Below, one piece after another: positions 1 to 8,651 of a stretch of 64,000 nt of DNA. The position numbers were made by a program, and so were the translations under genes. Every line of letters begins with the position of its first letter. Position 1 is the first letter of the stretch. The stretch is from NCBI GenBank assembly GCA_025934735.1, contig JAICWP010000002.1, forward strand, positions 1-64,000, read 5' to 3'. The notes under the pieces are model-generated. The model had not been told where the DNA came from, searched no databases, and saw nothing but the letters and a program-made list of their open reading frames with translations. Origin of the DNA: Terriglobales bacterium. Its GTDB lineage: Bacteria > Acidobacteriota > Terriglobia > Terriglobales > Acidobacteriaceae.

Positions 1-335
1 AGGAAGACGTGGAGCGCGGCATGGTTTTGGCCAAGACGGGCTCGATTACGCCGCACACCAAGTTCAAGGGCGAGGTGTACGTGCTGACCAAGGAAGAAGG
101 CGGGCGACACACGCCGTTCTTCAAGGGTTACCGGCCGCAGTTCTACTTCCGCACCACGGACGTGACCGGAGTGGCGGAGATGCCGGCGGGCACGGAGATG
201 GTGATGCCGGGCGACAACGTCAGCCTGCAGATCGAGCTGATCACGCCGGTGGCGCTGGAGAAGGGGCTCAGGTTCGCCATTCGCGAAGGCGGCCACACGG
301 TGGGCGCGGGCACCATTTCGGAGATTGTTCAGTAA
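1..335 (+). CDS. tuf: Elongation factor Tu, C-terminal part (cut by window edge)
   Basis: Elongation factor Tu delivers aminoacyl-tRNA to the ribosome as a GTP complex. Only the last 110 codons are visible; the frame is already open at base 3 (Glu-Asp-Val-Glu-Arg-Gly-Met) and the start lies left of the window. The visible part is the beta-barrel C-terminal region, with the typical [20 protein letters not shown] stretch, the MVMPGDN motif and the ending [16 protein letters not shown]. It precedes rpsJ, as in the usual str-S10 order. The GTG at base 9 is internal and not a real start. Confidence 0.97.
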   Translation, partial: EDVERGMVLAKTGSITPHTKFKGEVYVLTKEEGGRHTPFFKGYRPQFYFRTTDVTGVAEMPAGTEMVMPGDNVSLQIELITPVALEKGLRFAIREGGHTVGAGTISEIVQ

Positions 336-440
336 TTTGGAAATTGTGTAATTGGGTAATTGTGTAATTGGAAAAACCACAGCGGCAGCAAAGCGGGTTT
401 CAATTACCAAATTACAAATTACACAATTACTCAATCAATC
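336..440. repeat. Word-repeat hairpin element, GTAATTG type, copy 1
   Basis: Left arm 336-371 is made of degenerate copies of AATTGTGTAATTG. Right arm 401-440 carries the reverse-complement words (CAATTAC, AAATTACAC). The loop of about 30 bases is GC-richer. It is AT-rich against the surrounding coding DNA and fills much of the tuf-rpsJ gap. Related copies lie at 7055-7148, 7823-7906, 8113-8184, 9237-9320 and 47786-48030. Its function is unknown. Confidence 0.8.
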
Positions 441-514
441 AAGCGGCAGGAAGCATGCCGCAAGTTCTTTCCTTCGGTGGCCGGCGACGGCGGGACTGAA
501 GAAACAGAGGAAAC

Positions 515-844
515 GTGAACGGAAAAGAGAGAATTCGAATTCGCCTGAAGGCGTACGACTATCGGGTGCTGGACCAGTCCACCAGCGAAATCGTGCAAAC
601 GGTGAAGCGGACTGGCGCCAACGTGGCGGGACCGATCCCGCTGCCCACGATGAAGAACAAGTACTGCGTGCTGCGTTCGCCGCACGTGGATAAGAAGTCG
701 CGGGAGCAATTCGAGATCCGCACTCACAAGCGCTTGGTGGACATTCTGGAGCCCACGCCCCAGACGGTGGACGCGCTCATGAAGCTCGACCTGCCGGCGG
801 GGGTGGACGTGGAGATCAAGGCGTTCGGCAAAGAGCACAAGTAG
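515..844 (+). CDS. rpsJ: 30S ribosomal protein S10
   Basis: S10 (109 aa) binds the 3' major domain of 16S rRNA in the 30S head and, as NusE, also takes part in transcription antitermination. The whole protein matches the family: [14 protein letters not shown] near the start, GPIPLPT and the [19 protein letters not shown] loop in the middle, and an ending around VDVEIK. The start is GTG with a purine-rich AGAGGA just upstream. It heads the S10 operon, 179 bases after tuf, with a repeat hairpin between. Confidence 0.97.
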   Translation: MNGKERIRIRLKAYDYRVLDQSTSEIVQTVKRTGANVAGPIPLPTMKNKYCVLRSPHVDKKSREQFEIRTHKRLVDILEPTPQTVDALMKLDLPAGVDVEIKAFGKEHK

Positions 845-862
845 CTGATTAGCGCCTGCTTC

Positions 863-901
863 TAGCCCATAGCTAGGAGCTAGTAGCTAGGAGCTGAATT
901 T
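863..901. repeat. Word-repeat leader, AGCTAGGAGCTGAA type, copy 1
   Basis: Tandem degenerate AGCTAG/GAGCTAG words fill nearly all of the rpsJ-rplC gap and end right before the rplC ATG. AGGAG at 889-893 lies 8 bases before that ATG and is the likely Shine-Dalgarno sequence, so the repeat doubles as the ribosome binding site. The same ending (GGCTGAAWTT before ATG) recurs before rplB and rplP. Confidence 0.7.
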
Positions 902-1633
902 ATGGCAGTCACAGGAATCTTAGGAAAAAAAGTCGGCATGACGCAGTTGTTCGACAACAACGGCGAGGTGCATCCCGCCACGGTGCTGAAGGCCGGGCCG
1001 TGCGTCATCACCCAGCGCAAGACGGCAACCAGGGACGGCTATGATGCGGCGCAGATCGGGCTGGTGGAGTTCGTCAAGCAGTCACGGCTGAGCAAGGCAG
1101 AACTGGGGCACCTGGGCAAGAACAATCTGCCTCCGGTGCGCCTGCTGCGCGAGGTGGATATCGAAGTGGAAGCGGCCACGGGCGACGGCGAAAAAAGCAA
1201 GGTCGGCGACCGCGTGCTGGTGGACATTTTCGAGGGCGAAAAGTTCGTGGACGTGATCGGCACCAGCAAAGGCCGCGGTTTTGCCGGCGTCGTCAAGCGG
1301 CACCACTTTGGCGGCGGTCCCAAGTCACATGGCTCTATGTTCCAGGTGACGGGTTCGATTGGTTCTTCTGCGTTCCCTTCGCGTGTGTTCAAGGGCATGC
1401 GCATGTCGGGGCACATGGGCACCGACCGGGTCACCATGCGCAACCTGCGGGTGCTGGGAATTGACAAGGAAGAGAATCTGCTGGTGGTGGAAGGCAGTGT
1501 TCCCGGTCCGAACGGCGGCTACGTGCTGATCCATAAGGCGAAGAAGCCGCCCAGAGAGCGGCGTGGATTCGCTGGCGCCGGCACGGTTGACCCGTTGAAA
1601 GCGTCGAAGCGGCAGGCCGGCAAGAAGAAATAA
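902..1633 (+). CDS. rplC: 50S ribosomal protein L3
   Basis: L3 nucleates 50S assembly, and a long loop reaches the peptidyl-transferase centre. At 243 aa it is longer than the usual 205-215. The start [17 protein letters not shown] and the central [12 protein letters not shown] region, where many bacteria methylate a Gln, are typical. The extra length is a basic C-terminal tail ([12 protein letters not shown] and onward, ending in KKK). The ATG start has AGGAG 8 bases upstream inside a repeat element. rplD follows after 18 bases. Confidence 0.96.
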   Translation: MAVTGILGKKVGMTQLFDNNGEVHPATVLKAGPCVITQRKTATRDGYDAAQIGLVEFVKQSRLSKAELGHLGKNNLPPVRLLREVDIEVEAATGDGEKSKVGDRVLVDIFEGEKFVDVIGTSKGRGFAGVVKRHHFGGGPKSHGSMFQVTGSIGSSAFPSRVFKGMRMSGHMGTDRVTMRNLRVLGIDKEENLLVVEGSVPGPNGGYVLIHKAKKPPRERRGFAGAGTVDPLKASKRQAGKKK

Positions 1634-1651
1634 CGTCGTGAGAGCTTAAAC

Positions 1652-2365
1652 ATGGCAACGATTGACGTTTTAAATTTGAGCGGCGATAAGGTGGGGAAGT
1701 TCACCCTGGCCGACGAGATTTTTGGCGCGGTGAACGAGGACCTGCTCTGGGAAGCGGTGAAGCAATTCCGCGCGGCCCAGCGGGCCGGCACCCACGCCAC
1801 AAAAAATCGCAAGCTGGTTTCCGGATCGGGAAAGAAGCTGTGGCGGCAAAAGGGCACGGGCCGCGCCCGCGTGGGCTCCATCCGGTCTCCTCTGTGGCGT
1901 CACGGCGGCACGGTTCATGGGCCGCAGCCGCGCTCGTATGAATACGACTTTCCCCGCAAGAAGCTGCTGGGTGCGCTGCGTTCGGCGCTGGCGGCCAAGC
2001 TGGCGGACGGCCAGCTGACGGTAGTGGAAAGCTTCGAGCTGAAGGAACCGAAGACCAAGGAATTCCGCAACGCCCTGGATGCGCTGAAGGTGGACGGAAC
2101 GGCGCTGGTGGTGGAAGCGGCCAAAGTGGACAACCGCAATCTGGAGCTAAGCTCGCGCAACCTGGAAGGGGTGGAGCTGGTGCGCGGCAATGAAGTGCAT
2201 CCCTATCACCTGCTGCGGTACCAGCGAGCGATCTTTTCCCAGCCGGCGCTGGAGAAATTGCAGAATTCGCTGGTGGCGTCGTTGCCCAAGCGGCAGCGCC
2301 AGGCAGCCAGCGAAGAGCCTGCTCCGAAAGCACGCAAGCGGCGGAAAGCGGCGGAGGTAGCGTAA
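1652..2365 (+). CDS. rplD: 50S ribosomal protein L4
   Basis: L4 (237 aa) lines the peptide exit tunnel and in some bacteria autoregulates the S10 operon. The tunnel loop is clear: NRKLVSGSGKKLWRQKGTGR followed by RVGSIRSPLWRHGG. The protein ends in a Lys/Arg-rich tail (about the last 25 residues) beyond the usual fold. Its TAA stop shares one base with the ATG of rplW (TAATG), which suggests translational coupling. No operon-control leader is recognisable. Confidence 0.96.
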   Translation: MATIDVLNLSGDKVGKFTLADEIFGAVNEDLLWEAVKQFRAAQRAGTHATKNRKLVSGSGKKLWRQKGTGRARVGSIRSPLWRHGGTVHGPQPRSYEYDFPRKKLLGALRSALAAKLADGQLTVVESFELKEPKTKEFRNALDALKVDGTALVVEAAKVDNRNLELSSRNLEGVELVRGNEVHPYHLLRYQRAIFSQPALEKLQNSLVASLPKRQRQAASEEPAPKARKRRKAAEVA

Positions 2366-2658
2366 TGAAGTCGGCATACCAGATCATCCGGCGCCCCATC
2401 ATCACGGAAAAGGGGTTGGGCATTAAGGAAACGCAGTCCACGCTGGTGTTCCAGGTGGCGCCCAACGCGACCAAGACCGAGATCAGGGAAGCGGTGCAGA
2501 CGATTTTCAAAGTGAAAGTGGATTCGGTGCGCACGTCCAACTTCGTGGGCAAGGAACGTCGGCGGGGTAAGTTTGCCGGCTTTCGCCCGGACTGGAAGAA
2601 GGCGTACGTGAAACTGAAGTCCGGCGAGAAGATGCCGGAGTACGCGCAGAATCTGTAG
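2365..2658 (+). CDS. rplW: 50S ribosomal protein L23
   Basis: L23 (97 aa) sits at the tunnel exit and docks signal recognition particle and trigger factor. It has the standard features: IIRRPIITEKG near the start, the TLVFQVAPNATKTEIREAVQ helix, and the KERRRGKFAGFRPDWKKAYV loop region. The start overlaps the rplD stop by one base. Length is normal. A repeat-rich 75-base gap separates it from rplB. Confidence 0.96.
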   Translation: MKSAYQIIRRPIITEKGLGIKETQSTLVFQVAPNATKTEIREAVQTIFKVKVDSVRTSNFVGKERRRGKFAGFRPDWKKAYVKLKSGEKMPEYAQNL

Positions 2659-2733
2659 AGCAGCACTCAGCATTCAGCATTCAGCCCTGGGGCGGATGGG
2701 GAAGCTAAGAGCTAAGAGTTAAAGGCTGAATTT
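2659..2733. repeat. Word-repeat element, CAGCATT / AGCTAAG type, copy 2
   Basis: Two word blocks fill the whole rplW-rplB gap: CAGCATTCAGCATTCAGCC at about 2668-2688, and AGCTAAGAGCTAAGAGTTAAAGG at about 2702-2725. The first ends in TTCAGCC, which can pair with GGCTGAA just before rplB. AAAGG at 2721-2725 is 8 bases from the rplB ATG and probably acts as its ribosome binding site. Confidence 0.7.
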
Positions 2734-3555
2734 ATGGCGATCAAGACTTATAGACCGATCACCTCGACGTTGCGGTTTCAGACCACGCTGGCGAACGAAG
2801 AGTTGACCAGCGCGCGTCCGCACAAGCCGTTGACCGAGCCCAAGCAGCGGACCAATGGGCGGCGGAACCACGGGGACATCACCATCTGGCGGCGCGGCGG
2901 CGGCCACAAGCGCAAACTGCGCCTGGTGGACTTCAAGCGCGAAAAAGTGGGCGTGCCGGCGACCGTAGTGTCCATTGAGTACGATCCCAACCGCTCCGCG
3001 CGTCTGGCCCTGCTTGCCTATGCCGATGGCGAAAAACGCTACATCCTGCATCCGCTGGGGCTCAATGTGGGACAGAAGATCGTGAGTGGGCCGGAAGCTG
3101 ACATTCTGGTAGGGAACGCGCTGCCGCTGCGCAACATCCCACCCGGCACCACGGTTCACAATATCGAGCTGCGGCCGGGCAAAGGCGCGCAGATGGTGCG
3201 CTCCGCCGGAGGATCTGCGCAGCTGGTGGCCAAGGAAGGCGACTACGCGCTGGTGAAGCTGCCCTCGGGCGAAACCCGCAAGGTGCTGCAGGACTGCATG
3301 GCAACCATCGGCCAGGTGGGCAATCTGGATCACGAGAACGTGACCATCGGCAAAGCGGGCCGGACGCGCTGGCTGGGCCGGCGCCCGACCAACCGCGGCG
3401 TCGCCATGAACCCAGTGGATCATCCCCATGGCGGCGGTGAAGGCAAGACCAGCGGAGGGCGGCACCCGGTAACTCCGTGGGGCCAGCCGACCCGCGGTTA
3501 CAAGACGCGCAATAACAAGCGGACAGACAAATTTATTGTCAATCGTCCCAAGTAG
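2734..3555 (+). CDS. rplB: 50S ribosomal protein L2
   Basis: L2 (273 aa, usual length) binds 23S rRNA near the peptidyl-transferase centre and helps join the subunits. The N-terminal OB-like part has [20 protein letters not shown]-type residues. The C-terminal part has the invariant [18 protein letters not shown] stretch with the histidine long implicated in activity, and the basic ending [13 protein letters not shown]. The ATG start has AAAGG 8 bases upstream. Confidence 0.97.
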   Translation: MAIKTYRPITSTLRFQTTLANEELTSARPHKPLTEPKQRTNGRRNHGDITIWRRGGGHKRKLRLVDFKREKVGVPATVVSIEYDPNRSARLALLAYADGEKRYILHPLGLNVGQKIVSGPEADILVGNALPLRNIPPGTTVHNIELRPGKGAQMVRSAGGSAQLVAKEGDYALVKLPSGETRKVLQDCMATIGQVGNLDHENVTIGKAGRTRWLGRRPTNRGVAMNPVDHPHGGGEGKTSGGRHPVTPWGQPTRGYKTRNNKRTDKFIVNRPK

Positions 3556-3588
3556 AAAGCTGAGCAACTGAGAACCGAGAACTGACTT
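3556..3588. repeat. Word-repeat leader, GAACTGAG type, copy 1
   Basis: The rplB-rpsS gap is made of degenerate CTGAGAAC words (AACTGAGAACCGAGAACTGAC) running directly into the rpsS ATG at 3589. It is single-armed, with no facing reverse-complement block. The same words form a full hairpin at 35333-35416. Confidence 0.6.
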
Positions 3589-3942
3589 ATGCGTTCAACG
3601 AAAAAAGGACCCTTTGTAGACGGATACCTGCTGCGGCGCGTAGAAGAGATGAACGCGCGCAACGATAAGAAGGTGCTGCGCACCTGGTCGCGGCGCTCGA
3701 CTGTCGTCCCCGAGATGGTGGGCCACACCATTGCGGTGCACAACGGCAAGAAGTTTATCCCGGTCTACGTCACCGAGAACATGGTGGGGCACAAGCTGGG
3801 CGAGTTCAGCTTTACCCGCACCTTTAAGGGACACTCAATGAAAGCGGCGGCGGAAGTGTCAGCCCGGCCGGCAGGCGTTCCCGGCGGACCGGGAGCACCG
3901 GTTCCGGCAGCTCCGGCCGCTCCGGCGGCGCCGAAGGCGTAA
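3589..3942 (+). CDS. rpsS: 30S ribosomal protein S19 with Ala/Pro tail
   Basis: S19 sits in the 30S head next to S13 and contacts 16S rRNA and intersubunit bridges. Residues 1 to about 88 are the normal protein ([55 protein letters not shown]). From there a low-complexity tail of Pro, Gly and Ala extends it to 117 aa against the usual 90-95. The tail is in frame and looks genuine. rplV follows after 12 bases. Confidence 0.95.
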   Translation: MRSTKKGPFVDGYLLRRVEEMNARNDKKVLRTWSRRSTVVPEMVGHTIAVHNGKKFIPVYVTENMVGHKLGEFSFTRTFKGHSMKAAAEVSARPAGVPGGPGAPVPAAPAAPAAPKA

Positions 3943-3954
3943 AGAGAATACGAC

Positions 3955-4461
3955 ATGGAATTCAGAGCAGAAGCACGGTACATGCGGGTTTCGCCACAGA
4001 AAGCGCGCCTGGTGCTGGACCTGATCAAAGGGCGCCGGGTGGAAGACGCGCTCAATACGCTGGCCTTCACCAAGAAGCGGGTGGCAAACACGGTGGAGAA
4101 GCTGGTGCGCTCGGCGCTGGAAAATGCCAACTACCTCAGCACGGAAAAAGGCCTGGATGTGGACGTGGACAAGCTTTACGTGCTGCGCGCTGTAGCCAAT
4201 GACGGGCCGCGCATGAAGCGCATCCGTCCGGCGCCGATGGGCCGCGCTTACCGCTACCAGCGACGCATGGCGCACATCGAAGTGGCGCTGGCGGAGCGCC
4301 GCCGGGCGGGCGAGGAGAGTGCCGCCACTGTGGTCGGCGAAGAAGGAGAACGGGCGCCGGCTAAGGCCGCCAAGGGCAAGACCGCGGGCAAGCCCCGCAA
4401 GAAGGCGGTCGCCAGGAAGGCAGCGGGCAAGAAGAAGAAGACCGCGAAGGCAAAAGGTTAA
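3955..4461 (+). CDS. rplV: 50S ribosomal protein L22 with Lys-rich tail
   Basis: L22 contacts all domains of 23S rRNA, and its beta hairpin lines the exit tunnel, where macrolide resistance mutations arise. Residues 1 to about 112 match the family ([19 protein letters not shown]; hairpin with [17 protein letters not shown]). A further 55 or so residues form a Lys/Ala-rich tail that is nearly all basic at the end, giving 168 aa instead of about 110. rpsC starts 8 bases later. Confidence 0.95.
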   Translation: MEFRAEARYMRVSPQKARLVLDLIKGRRVEDALNTLAFTKKRVANTVEKLVRSALENANYLSTEKGLDVDVDKLYVLRAVANDGPRMKRIRPAPMGRAYRYQRRMAHIEVALAERRRAGEESAATVVGEEGERAPAKAAKGKTAGKPRKKAVARKAAGKKKKTAKAKG

Positions 4462-4469
4462 GGAGCATT

Positions 4470-5138
4470 ATGGGACAAAAAGTCCATCCCTATGGTTTTC
4501 GTCTGGGCTATACGAAGCCCTGGAAATCGCGCTGGTTCATGGAGCGCGACTACGACAAAATGCTGCAGGAAGACGTCAAGCTAAAGGAAGAGCTCAAGGA
4601 GAAGCTGAAGTCGGCGGGCGTGAGCTCGATCGAAATTGAGCGTCCCGGCAACAAGCTGCGCATCATCATCCGCACCGCGCGGCCGGGCATCATCATCGGC
4701 CGCAAGGGCGCGGAAATTGACAAGCTGAAGCTGGACGTGCAGAAGCGCACCAATCGCGATGTCTACATTGACATCCAGGAAGTGCACAAGCCGGAACTGG
4801 ACGCGCAACTGGTGGGCGAATCCATCGCGCTGCAGCTGGAAAAGCGCGTGGGCTTCCGCCGCGCCATGCGCAAGGCAGTGGACTCGGCGCTGCGCTTCGG
4901 ATGCAAGGGAATCAAGGTGCGGGTGAGCGGGCGATTGAACGGAAATGAAATCGCGCGGTCGGAGTGGTACCTGCAGGGCCGGCTGCCGCTGCACACGCTG
5001 CGCGCCGACATTGATTACGGTTTTGCCGAGGCCAAGACCACCTACGGCGTGATCGGCGTGAAGTGCTGGATTTATCGTGGCGAGATTCTGAAAGAGAAGC
5101 GCCGCGAACAGCAGGCTGCCGCGCCAGGCACGTTTTAG
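4470..5138 (+). CDS. rpsC: 30S ribosomal protein S3
   Basis: S3 (222 aa) lines the mRNA entry tunnel and contributes to helicase activity. The first residues [13 protein letters not shown] are characteristic. The KH domain contains [15 protein letters not shown] with its GxxG-type loop, and the C-terminal domain has [20 protein letters not shown] and the [14 protein letters not shown] motif. AAGGAG lies just upstream of the ATG start. Length and start are normal. Confidence 0.97.
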   Translation: MGQKVHPYGFRLGYTKPWKSRWFMERDYDKMLQEDVKLKEELKEKLKSAGVSSIEIERPGNKLRIIIRTARPGIIIGRKGAEIDKLKLDVQKRTNRDVYIDIQEVHKPELDAQLVGESIALQLEKRVGFRRAMRKAVDSALRFGCKGIKVRVSGRLNGNEIARSEWYLQGRLPLHTLRADIDYGFAEAKTTYGVIGVKCWIYRGEILKEKRREQQAAAPGTF

Positions 5139-5187
5139 CGGCCGGTGGACAGATAGAGTTAACGGCTAAAAGCTAAGGGCTGAAATT
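5139..5187. repeat. Word-repeat leader, AGCTAAGGGCTGAA type, copy 3
   Basis: The rpsC-rplP gap ends in ACGGCTAAAAGCTAAGGGCT followed by GAAATT and the rplP ATG. AAGGG at 5175-5179 is 8 bases from the ATG and is the likely ribosome binding site. Sequence and spacing match the leaders of rplC and rplB closely. Confidence 0.65.
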
Positions 5188-5607
5188 ATGTTGATGCCGA
5201 AAAAAGTTAAGTACCGCAAGCAGCAGCGCGGGCGCATGACGGGCAAGGCGTGGCGCGGCTCCGAGCTGGCTTTCGGGGATTACGGGCTGAAGGTGCTGGA
5301 GCCGGGTTGGATTACCGACCGGCAGATCGAGGCCAGCCGGGTGGCCATGACCCGCTTTATCAAACGAGGCGGCAAGATTTGGATTCGCTTGTTTCCCGAT
5401 AAGCCGGTGACCAAAAAGCCCGCTGAAACCCGTATGGGAAAGGGCAAAGGCGCGCCCGATCATTGGGTGGCAGTGGTGCGGCCGGGGCGAATCCTGTTCG
5501 AAATGGAAGGCGTAACCCCGCAGGACGCGGCCGAGGCCATGCGCCTGGCTTCGCATAAGCTGCCTTTGCGCACGACTTTGGTGTCGCGTGCCATGGCGGG
5601 TCATTAA
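5188..5607 (+). CDS. rplP: 50S ribosomal protein L16
   Basis: L16 (139 aa) organises the tRNA A-site region of the 50S subunit. It begins [19 protein letters not shown], so the first ATG (5188) is right; the second at 5194 would remove two conserved residues. The core [21 protein letters not shown] and [20 protein letters not shown] is complete. The conserved Arg that may be hydroxylated lies in the RMGKGKG loop. Confidence 0.97.
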   Translation: MLMPKKVKYRKQQRGRMTGKAWRGSELAFGDYGLKVLEPGWITDRQIEASRVAMTRFIKRGGKIWIRLFPDKPVTKKPAETRMGKGKGAPDHWVAVVRPGRILFEMEGVTPQDAAEAMRLASHKLPLRTTLVSRAMAGH

Positions 5608-5672
5608 AGCAGGTCTTAGCGCTCAGCCCTTGATGGCTGAGACCTGAGGACCGAGAACAGAGAACCGATTTT
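5608..5672. repeat. Word-repeat leader, GCTCAGCCC / GAGGACCGAGAAC type, copy 2
   Basis: The rplP-rpmC gap carries GCGCTCAGCCCTTGATGGCT, then GAGACC, GAGGACCGAGAAC and AGAGAACC words, ending 4 bases before the rpmC ATG. CTCAGCC and GGCTGAG form a short stem around TTGAT. It belongs to the GAACTGAG word family. No strong ribosome binding site is visible for rpmC. Confidence 0.55.
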
Positions 5673-5882
5673 ATGAAGGCAGAAAAGATTCGCAACCTTA
5701 CCGATGTGGAGCTGAAGCACCAGGAGCGGGAGCTGACCGACCAGCTTTTCCGGCTTCGGTTCCAGTTGCAGATGGGCCAGACAGAGAGCCTGAAGAAAAT
5801 TCGCGCCCTGCGGCGGGATATCGCGCGGGTGAAGACAATTCTGCGCCAGCAGGAGTTGGCGGCGCAGGCGGAGACTAAGTAG
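5673..5882 (+). CDS. rpmC: 50S ribosomal protein L29
   Basis: L29 is a small two-helix protein near the tunnel exit, next to L23. At 69 aa it has the normal length: MKAEKIRNLTDVELKHQERE in helix 1, then the family signature LFRLRFQLQMGQTES and KIRALRRDIARVKTIL. Its TAG stop is followed immediately by the rpsQ ATG with no spacer, so the two are likely translationally coupled. Confidence 0.96.
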   Translation: MKAEKIRNLTDVELKHQERELTDQLFRLRFQLQMGQTESLKKIRALRRDIARVKTILRQQELAAQAETK

Positions 5883-6200
5883 ATGCCGGAAAGCACAACA
5901 AAAGCAGGTACCGCTTCGCGGCGCAAGACCGTGATCGGAAAAGTGGTTTCCACCAAGATGAACAAGACCATCGTGGTGGAGGTCACGCGCAAGTATCCCC
6001 ACCGCTTGTATCGGCGGGTGATGTCGCGTTCCAAAAAGTTCTACGCCCATGACGAGCAGAACACGGTGCATGTGGGCGATTTCGTGGAAATCGAGGAGAC
6101 GCGGCCGCTCTCGAAGCTGAAGCGCTGGCGCCTGAAGGAAGTGGTGCGCCGGGCGGCGCTGGTGGCCGAGACCAAGGAGCCAGAAACGCAGGCGAGCTGA
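5883..6200 (+). CDS. rpsQ: 30S ribosomal protein S17
   Basis: S17 binds the 5' domain of 16S rRNA early in 30S assembly. The OB-fold core runs from about residue 18 ([20 protein letters not shown]) through [20 protein letters not shown] and [12 protein letters not shown]. Short extensions at both ends bring it to 105 aa against the usual 80-90. The N-terminal extension ([13 protein letters not shown]) follows directly from the ATG that abuts the rpmC stop, so coupled translation is expected. Confidence 0.96.
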   Translation: MPESTTKAGTASRRKTVIGKVVSTKMNKTIVVEVTRKYPHRLYRRVMSRSKKFYAHDEQNTVHVGDFVEIEETRPLSKLKRWRLKEVVRRAALVAETKEPETQAS

Positions 6201-6242
6201 CATTCGCCGGCATTCCGGCAGGAGCAGCAAGGAGCTTCGACT

Positions 6243-6614
6243 ATGGCAGTGATGATGAGGACCATGCTCGACGTCGCCGACAACTCCGGCGCGCGCAAGC
6301 TGCAGATGATTCTACCTCTGGGCGGCGGCACGGGATTGCGGGCGCACCTGGGCGATGTGGTGACCGCCAGCGTGAAGGAAGCCTCGCCCGACGGGCAGGT
6401 AAAGAAAGGCACGGTCGTCAAGGCGGTGATCGTGCGCACGCGTAAGGAGCACCGGCGGCGCGACGGCACCTACATACGGTTCGACCAGAACGCGGCGGTG
6501 CTAATCAATGATGCCGGCGAGCCGGTGGGCACGCGCGTCTTCGGACCGGTGGCGCGCGAACTGCGCGAGAAGCGGTTTTTGAAGATTGTTTCGCTCGCGC
6601 CGGAAGTGTTGTAG
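6243..6614 (+). CDS. rplN: 50S ribosomal protein L14
   Basis: L14 (123 aa) forms part of intersubunit bridges and is where the RsfS silencing factor docks in other bacteria. The sequence is canonical: [16 protein letters not shown] at the start, the [20 protein letters not shown] loop, [19 protein letters not shown], and the ending [28 protein letters not shown] precedes the ATG. Confidence 0.97.
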   Translation: MAVMMRTMLDVADNSGARKLQMILPLGGGTGLRAHLGDVVTASVKEASPDGQVKKGTVVKAVIVRTRKEHRRRDGTYIRFDQNAAVLINDAGEPVGTRVFGPVARELREKRFLKIVSLAPEVL

Positions 6615-6620
6615 GAGCAG

Positions 6621-6682
6621 GTTTCAGAGTTTCAAGATTCAGAGTTTCGGGAACGGGATCATGAACCTTGTAAACCTTGAAA
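6621..6682. repeat. Word-repeat element, TTTCAGAG type
   Basis: The rplN-rplX gap holds degenerate TTTCAGAG/TTTCAAGATTCAGAG words at 6621-6650. These face ACCTTGTAAACCTTGAAAG at 6664-6682, and TTTCAAG can pair with CTTGAAA. It follows the architecture of the other word-repeat elements with a different word. No function is evident. Confidence 0.55.
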
Positions 6683-6710
6683 GATAAGGCTCGGGATCAA
6701 GGAATTAGCA

Positions 6711-7055
6711 ATGAAGCAAACGACAACGACGGCACATAAGAGAGTTGATATCCGCCACAACGACACCGTGAAGGTGATCAAAGGGCGCGACCGGGGCAAG
6801 CAGGGACGGGTTCTGCGCGTTCTGCCGGACGAGGGCAAGATCCTGGTGGAGCACGTAATGATGATGAAGAAGCACGTGCGCCCCAACCCGCAGGCCAACA
6901 TCCAGGGCGGGATTGCCGACCAGGAAGCGCCGATTTCGATTTCCAACGTGATGCTGGTGTGCGCCAGCTGCGGCCCGGTGCGCGTGGGACACGAAATGCG
7001 CGGCGACCGCAAGGCGCGCATCTGCAAGAAATGCGGCACCACGCTGGAGAAATGA
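6711..7055 (+). CDS. rplX: 50S ribosomal protein L24
   Basis: L24 (114 aa) is one of the first proteins to bind 23S rRNA. The KOW motif is at about residues 18-48 (DTVKVIKGRDRGKQGRVLRV). The C-terminal part has four cysteines in two CxxC pairs (CASC and CKKC, about 23 residues apart), the zinc-binding-like arrangement seen in many L24 proteins. Basic residues surround the second pair. Confidence 0.96.
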   Translation: MKQTTTTAHKRVDIRHNDTVKVIKGRDRGKQGRVLRVLPDEGKILVEHVMMMKKHVRPNPQANIQGGIADQEAPISISNVMLVCASCGPVRVGHEMRGDRKARICKKCGTTLEK

Positions 7056-7148
7056 ATTGTGTAATTGAGAATCGGGTAATTGAGTGATTTAAGTGCTCAA
7101 AGTCCCGATCGGCTGTTAATTACTCAATTACAAATTACACAATTACCC
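7055..7148. repeat. Word-repeat hairpin element, GTAATTG type, copy 2
   Basis: Left arm 7055-7090 has GAATTGTGTAATTGAG and GGGTAATTGAG words. Right arm 7116-7148 has TTAATTACTCAATTAC and ACACAATTACCC, their reverse complement. It starts on the last base of the rplX stop codon and occupies most of the rplX-rplE gap. Its right arm closely resembles those at 401-440 and 9291-9320. Confidence 0.8.
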
Positions 7149-7202
7149 AACTCTCACGAACCGGTAACCACTCCGAAACCGTGAGAGAAACGAAGCAGGG
7201 AT

Positions 7203-7820
7203 ATGGCGAAACCAAAAAAGACGGAAGCGGCGGAAGCCAAGCCGGAGCAGCGGCAGGAAGCGAAATCGCGGGGCAAGGAACCGGCGCGCCTGCGGGTGCG
7301 CTTCGAAAAGGAAATCAGGCCAGCCCTGATGAAGGAATTTGAGCTGAAGAATCCCATGGCCGTACCCCGCCTGCACAAAGTGGTGGTGAACATGGGACTG
7401 GGCGAGGCCACCCAGAACGCCAAGCTGCTCGATCCGGCCTCCAATGACCTGGCGCAGATTACGGGACAGAAGCCGGTGGTGACGAAGGCGAAGAAGTCCA
7501 TTGCCGCCTTCAAGGTGCGTGCCGGCATGCCCATTGGAGCCATGGTCACGTTGCGCGGCGACCGCATGTACGAGTTTCTGGACCGCCTCATCAATGTGGC
7601 CCTGCCGCGCGTGCGCGATTTCCGCGGAGTTTCTACCAAATCGTTTGACGGCCGGGGAAACTACACCTTGGGGCTGCGTGACCAGCTGATATTCCCGGAA
7701 ATTGACTACTCCAAGGTGGACAAGCTGAAGGGGATGAACGTCACCATTGTGACCACGGCTGGCTCGGATGACCAGGCGAGAGCTCTGCTTCGGCACATGG
7801 GAATGCCGTTCCGGGCCTAG
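7203..7820 (+). CDS. rplE: 50S ribosomal protein L5
   Basis: L5 is part of the 5S rRNA complex in the central protuberance. The first 27 or so residues are a charged Lys/Glu/Ala extension ([15 protein letters not shown]) not found in most L5 proteins, giving 205 aa instead of about 180. The core is complete: [19 protein letters not shown], the [19 protein letters not shown] segment, [20 protein letters not shown], and a C-terminal [23 protein letters not shown] lies upstream of the ATG. Confidence 0.96.
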   Translation: MAKPKKTEAAEAKPEQRQEAKSRGKEPARLRVRFEKEIRPALMKEFELKNPMAVPRLHKVVVNMGLGEATQNAKLLDPASNDLAQITGQKPVVTKAKKSIAAFKVRAGMPIGAMVTLRGDRMYEFLDRLINVALPRVRDFRGVSTKSFDGRGNYTLGLRDQLIFPEIDYSKVDKLKGMNVTIVTTAGSDDQARALLRHMGMPFRA

Positions 7821-7822
7821 GA

Positions 7823-7906
7823 GATTATGTAATTGAGTAAATGAAAATCAGGCGCTGAGTGGTTGGCCAAGTACCCGATTACACAATTGCTCAATTGCCA
7901 AATTAA
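7823..7906. repeat. Word-repeat hairpin element, GTAATTG type, copy 3
   Basis: Left arm about 7824-7845 (ATTATGTAATTGAGTAAATG) faces right arm 7874-7906 (CGATTACACAATTGCTCAAT). It fills almost the whole gap between rplE and the S14 gene. The S14 ribosome binding site AAAAGGGG follows directly, at about 7906-7912. Confidence 0.75.
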
Positions 7907-7915
7907 AAGGGGTTT

Positions 7916-8104
7916 ATGGCGACTACCGCAAAGTACGTCAAAGATGTGAAGAAGAAGGCGAAGTTTTCTTCGCGCCGGCACAACCGCTGTAAGTTATGCG
8001 GTCGGCCGCGCGCCTACCTGCGCAAGTTCGGCCTCTGCCGCTTGTGTTTCCGCGGGCTGGCGCTGCGGGGCGAGATTCCCGGCGTGTCGAAGTCTTCGTG
8101 GTAG
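7916..8104 (+). CDS. rpsZ: 30S ribosomal protein S14, zinc type (S14Z)
   Basis: Short zinc-binding form of S14 (62 aa), which binds the 30S head next to S10 and S19. The four zinc ligands are Cys25, Cys28, Cys41 and Cys44 (CKLC and CRLC). The family ending [13 protein letters not shown] is present. The C+ form depends on zinc, and no paralogous zinc-independent S14 is seen in the window. A strong AAGGGG stretch precedes the ATG. Confidence 0.96.
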   Translation: MATTAKYVKDVKKKAKFSSRRHNRCKLCGRPRAYLRKFGLCRLCFRGLALRGEIPGVSKSSW

Positions 8105-8112
8105 GTGGAGTG

Positions 8113-8184
8113 AGTAATCGGGGAATCGGGTAATCGCAGCAATTTCAATTTTCAATTACCCGATTATGCATTGTCCGATTGAAC
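8113..8184. repeat. Word-repeat hairpin element, GTAATCGGG type, copy 4
   Basis: The left arm has GAGTAATCGGGGAATCGGGT followed by AATCG. The right arm has TTTTCAATTACCCGATTATG and GTCCGATTG, which pair with it. It is a variant of the GTAATTG family in which TTG has become TCGGG. It lies between the S14 gene and rpsH. Confidence 0.7.
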
Positions 8185-8252
8185 AGAGTCCGTCGCCGCA
8201 GGTTCTCCGCTGAGCGGAGCTAACGAGCGACGATTTAAGGAGAAGCAACGAG

Positions 8253-8651
8253 ATGAGGTTGACCGACCCGGTCGCGGATTTACTCACGCGGATTCGCAAC
8301 GCCATCCGCTCGCGGCACCAGAAAGTGGACGTGCCCGCCTCCAAGCTGAAGCTGGAGATCGCCCGCATCCTCAAGGAAGAGGGCTACATCGCCAACTTCA
8401 AGCCGGTAGAGGAAGAGGGCCACAAGGTTCTGCGGATTTATTTGAAGTACAGCAACAGTGACGAAGCCGCCATCTCCAACCTGGCGCGCGTGTCGAAGCC
8501 GGGGTGCCGGGTGTACGTGCGGCGCAGCGAGATTCCGCGCGTGCTCGGCGGCATGGGCATCAACATCCTGACCACCCCGCGCGGGGTCATGACTGGACGC
8601 CAGGCGCGCAAGGAAGGCCTGGGCGGGGAAATCCTGTGCGAGGTTTGGTAG
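8253..8651 (+). CDS. rpsH: 30S ribosomal protein S8
   Basis: S8 (132 aa) is a primary 16S rRNA binder of the central domain and, in enterobacteria, the translational repressor of the spc operon. Normal length: DPVADLLTRIRNAIRS at the start, SKLKLEIARILKEEGYI, and the C-terminal signature RVSKPGCRVYVRRSEIPRVL followed by GINILTTPRGVMTGRQAR. AAGGAGAAG precedes the ATG at good spacing. Confidence 0.97.
   Translation: MRLTDPVADLLTRIRNAIRSRHQKVDVPASKLKLEIARILKEEGYIANFKPVEEEGHKVLRIYLKYSNSDEAAISNLARVSKPGCRVYVRRSEIPRVLGGMGINILTTPRGVMTGRQARKEGLGGEILCEVW

Noticed and set aside
9-14. GTG at position 9 as a gene start
   Set aside because: The frame is open from base 3, and the sequence is the interior of EF-Tu; this is a truncated gene, not a new start.
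431-838. Minus-strand open frame of 135 codons opposite rpsJ
   Set aside because: It mirrors the real gene, with Arg/His-rich composition typical of an antisense shadow in high-GC DNA.
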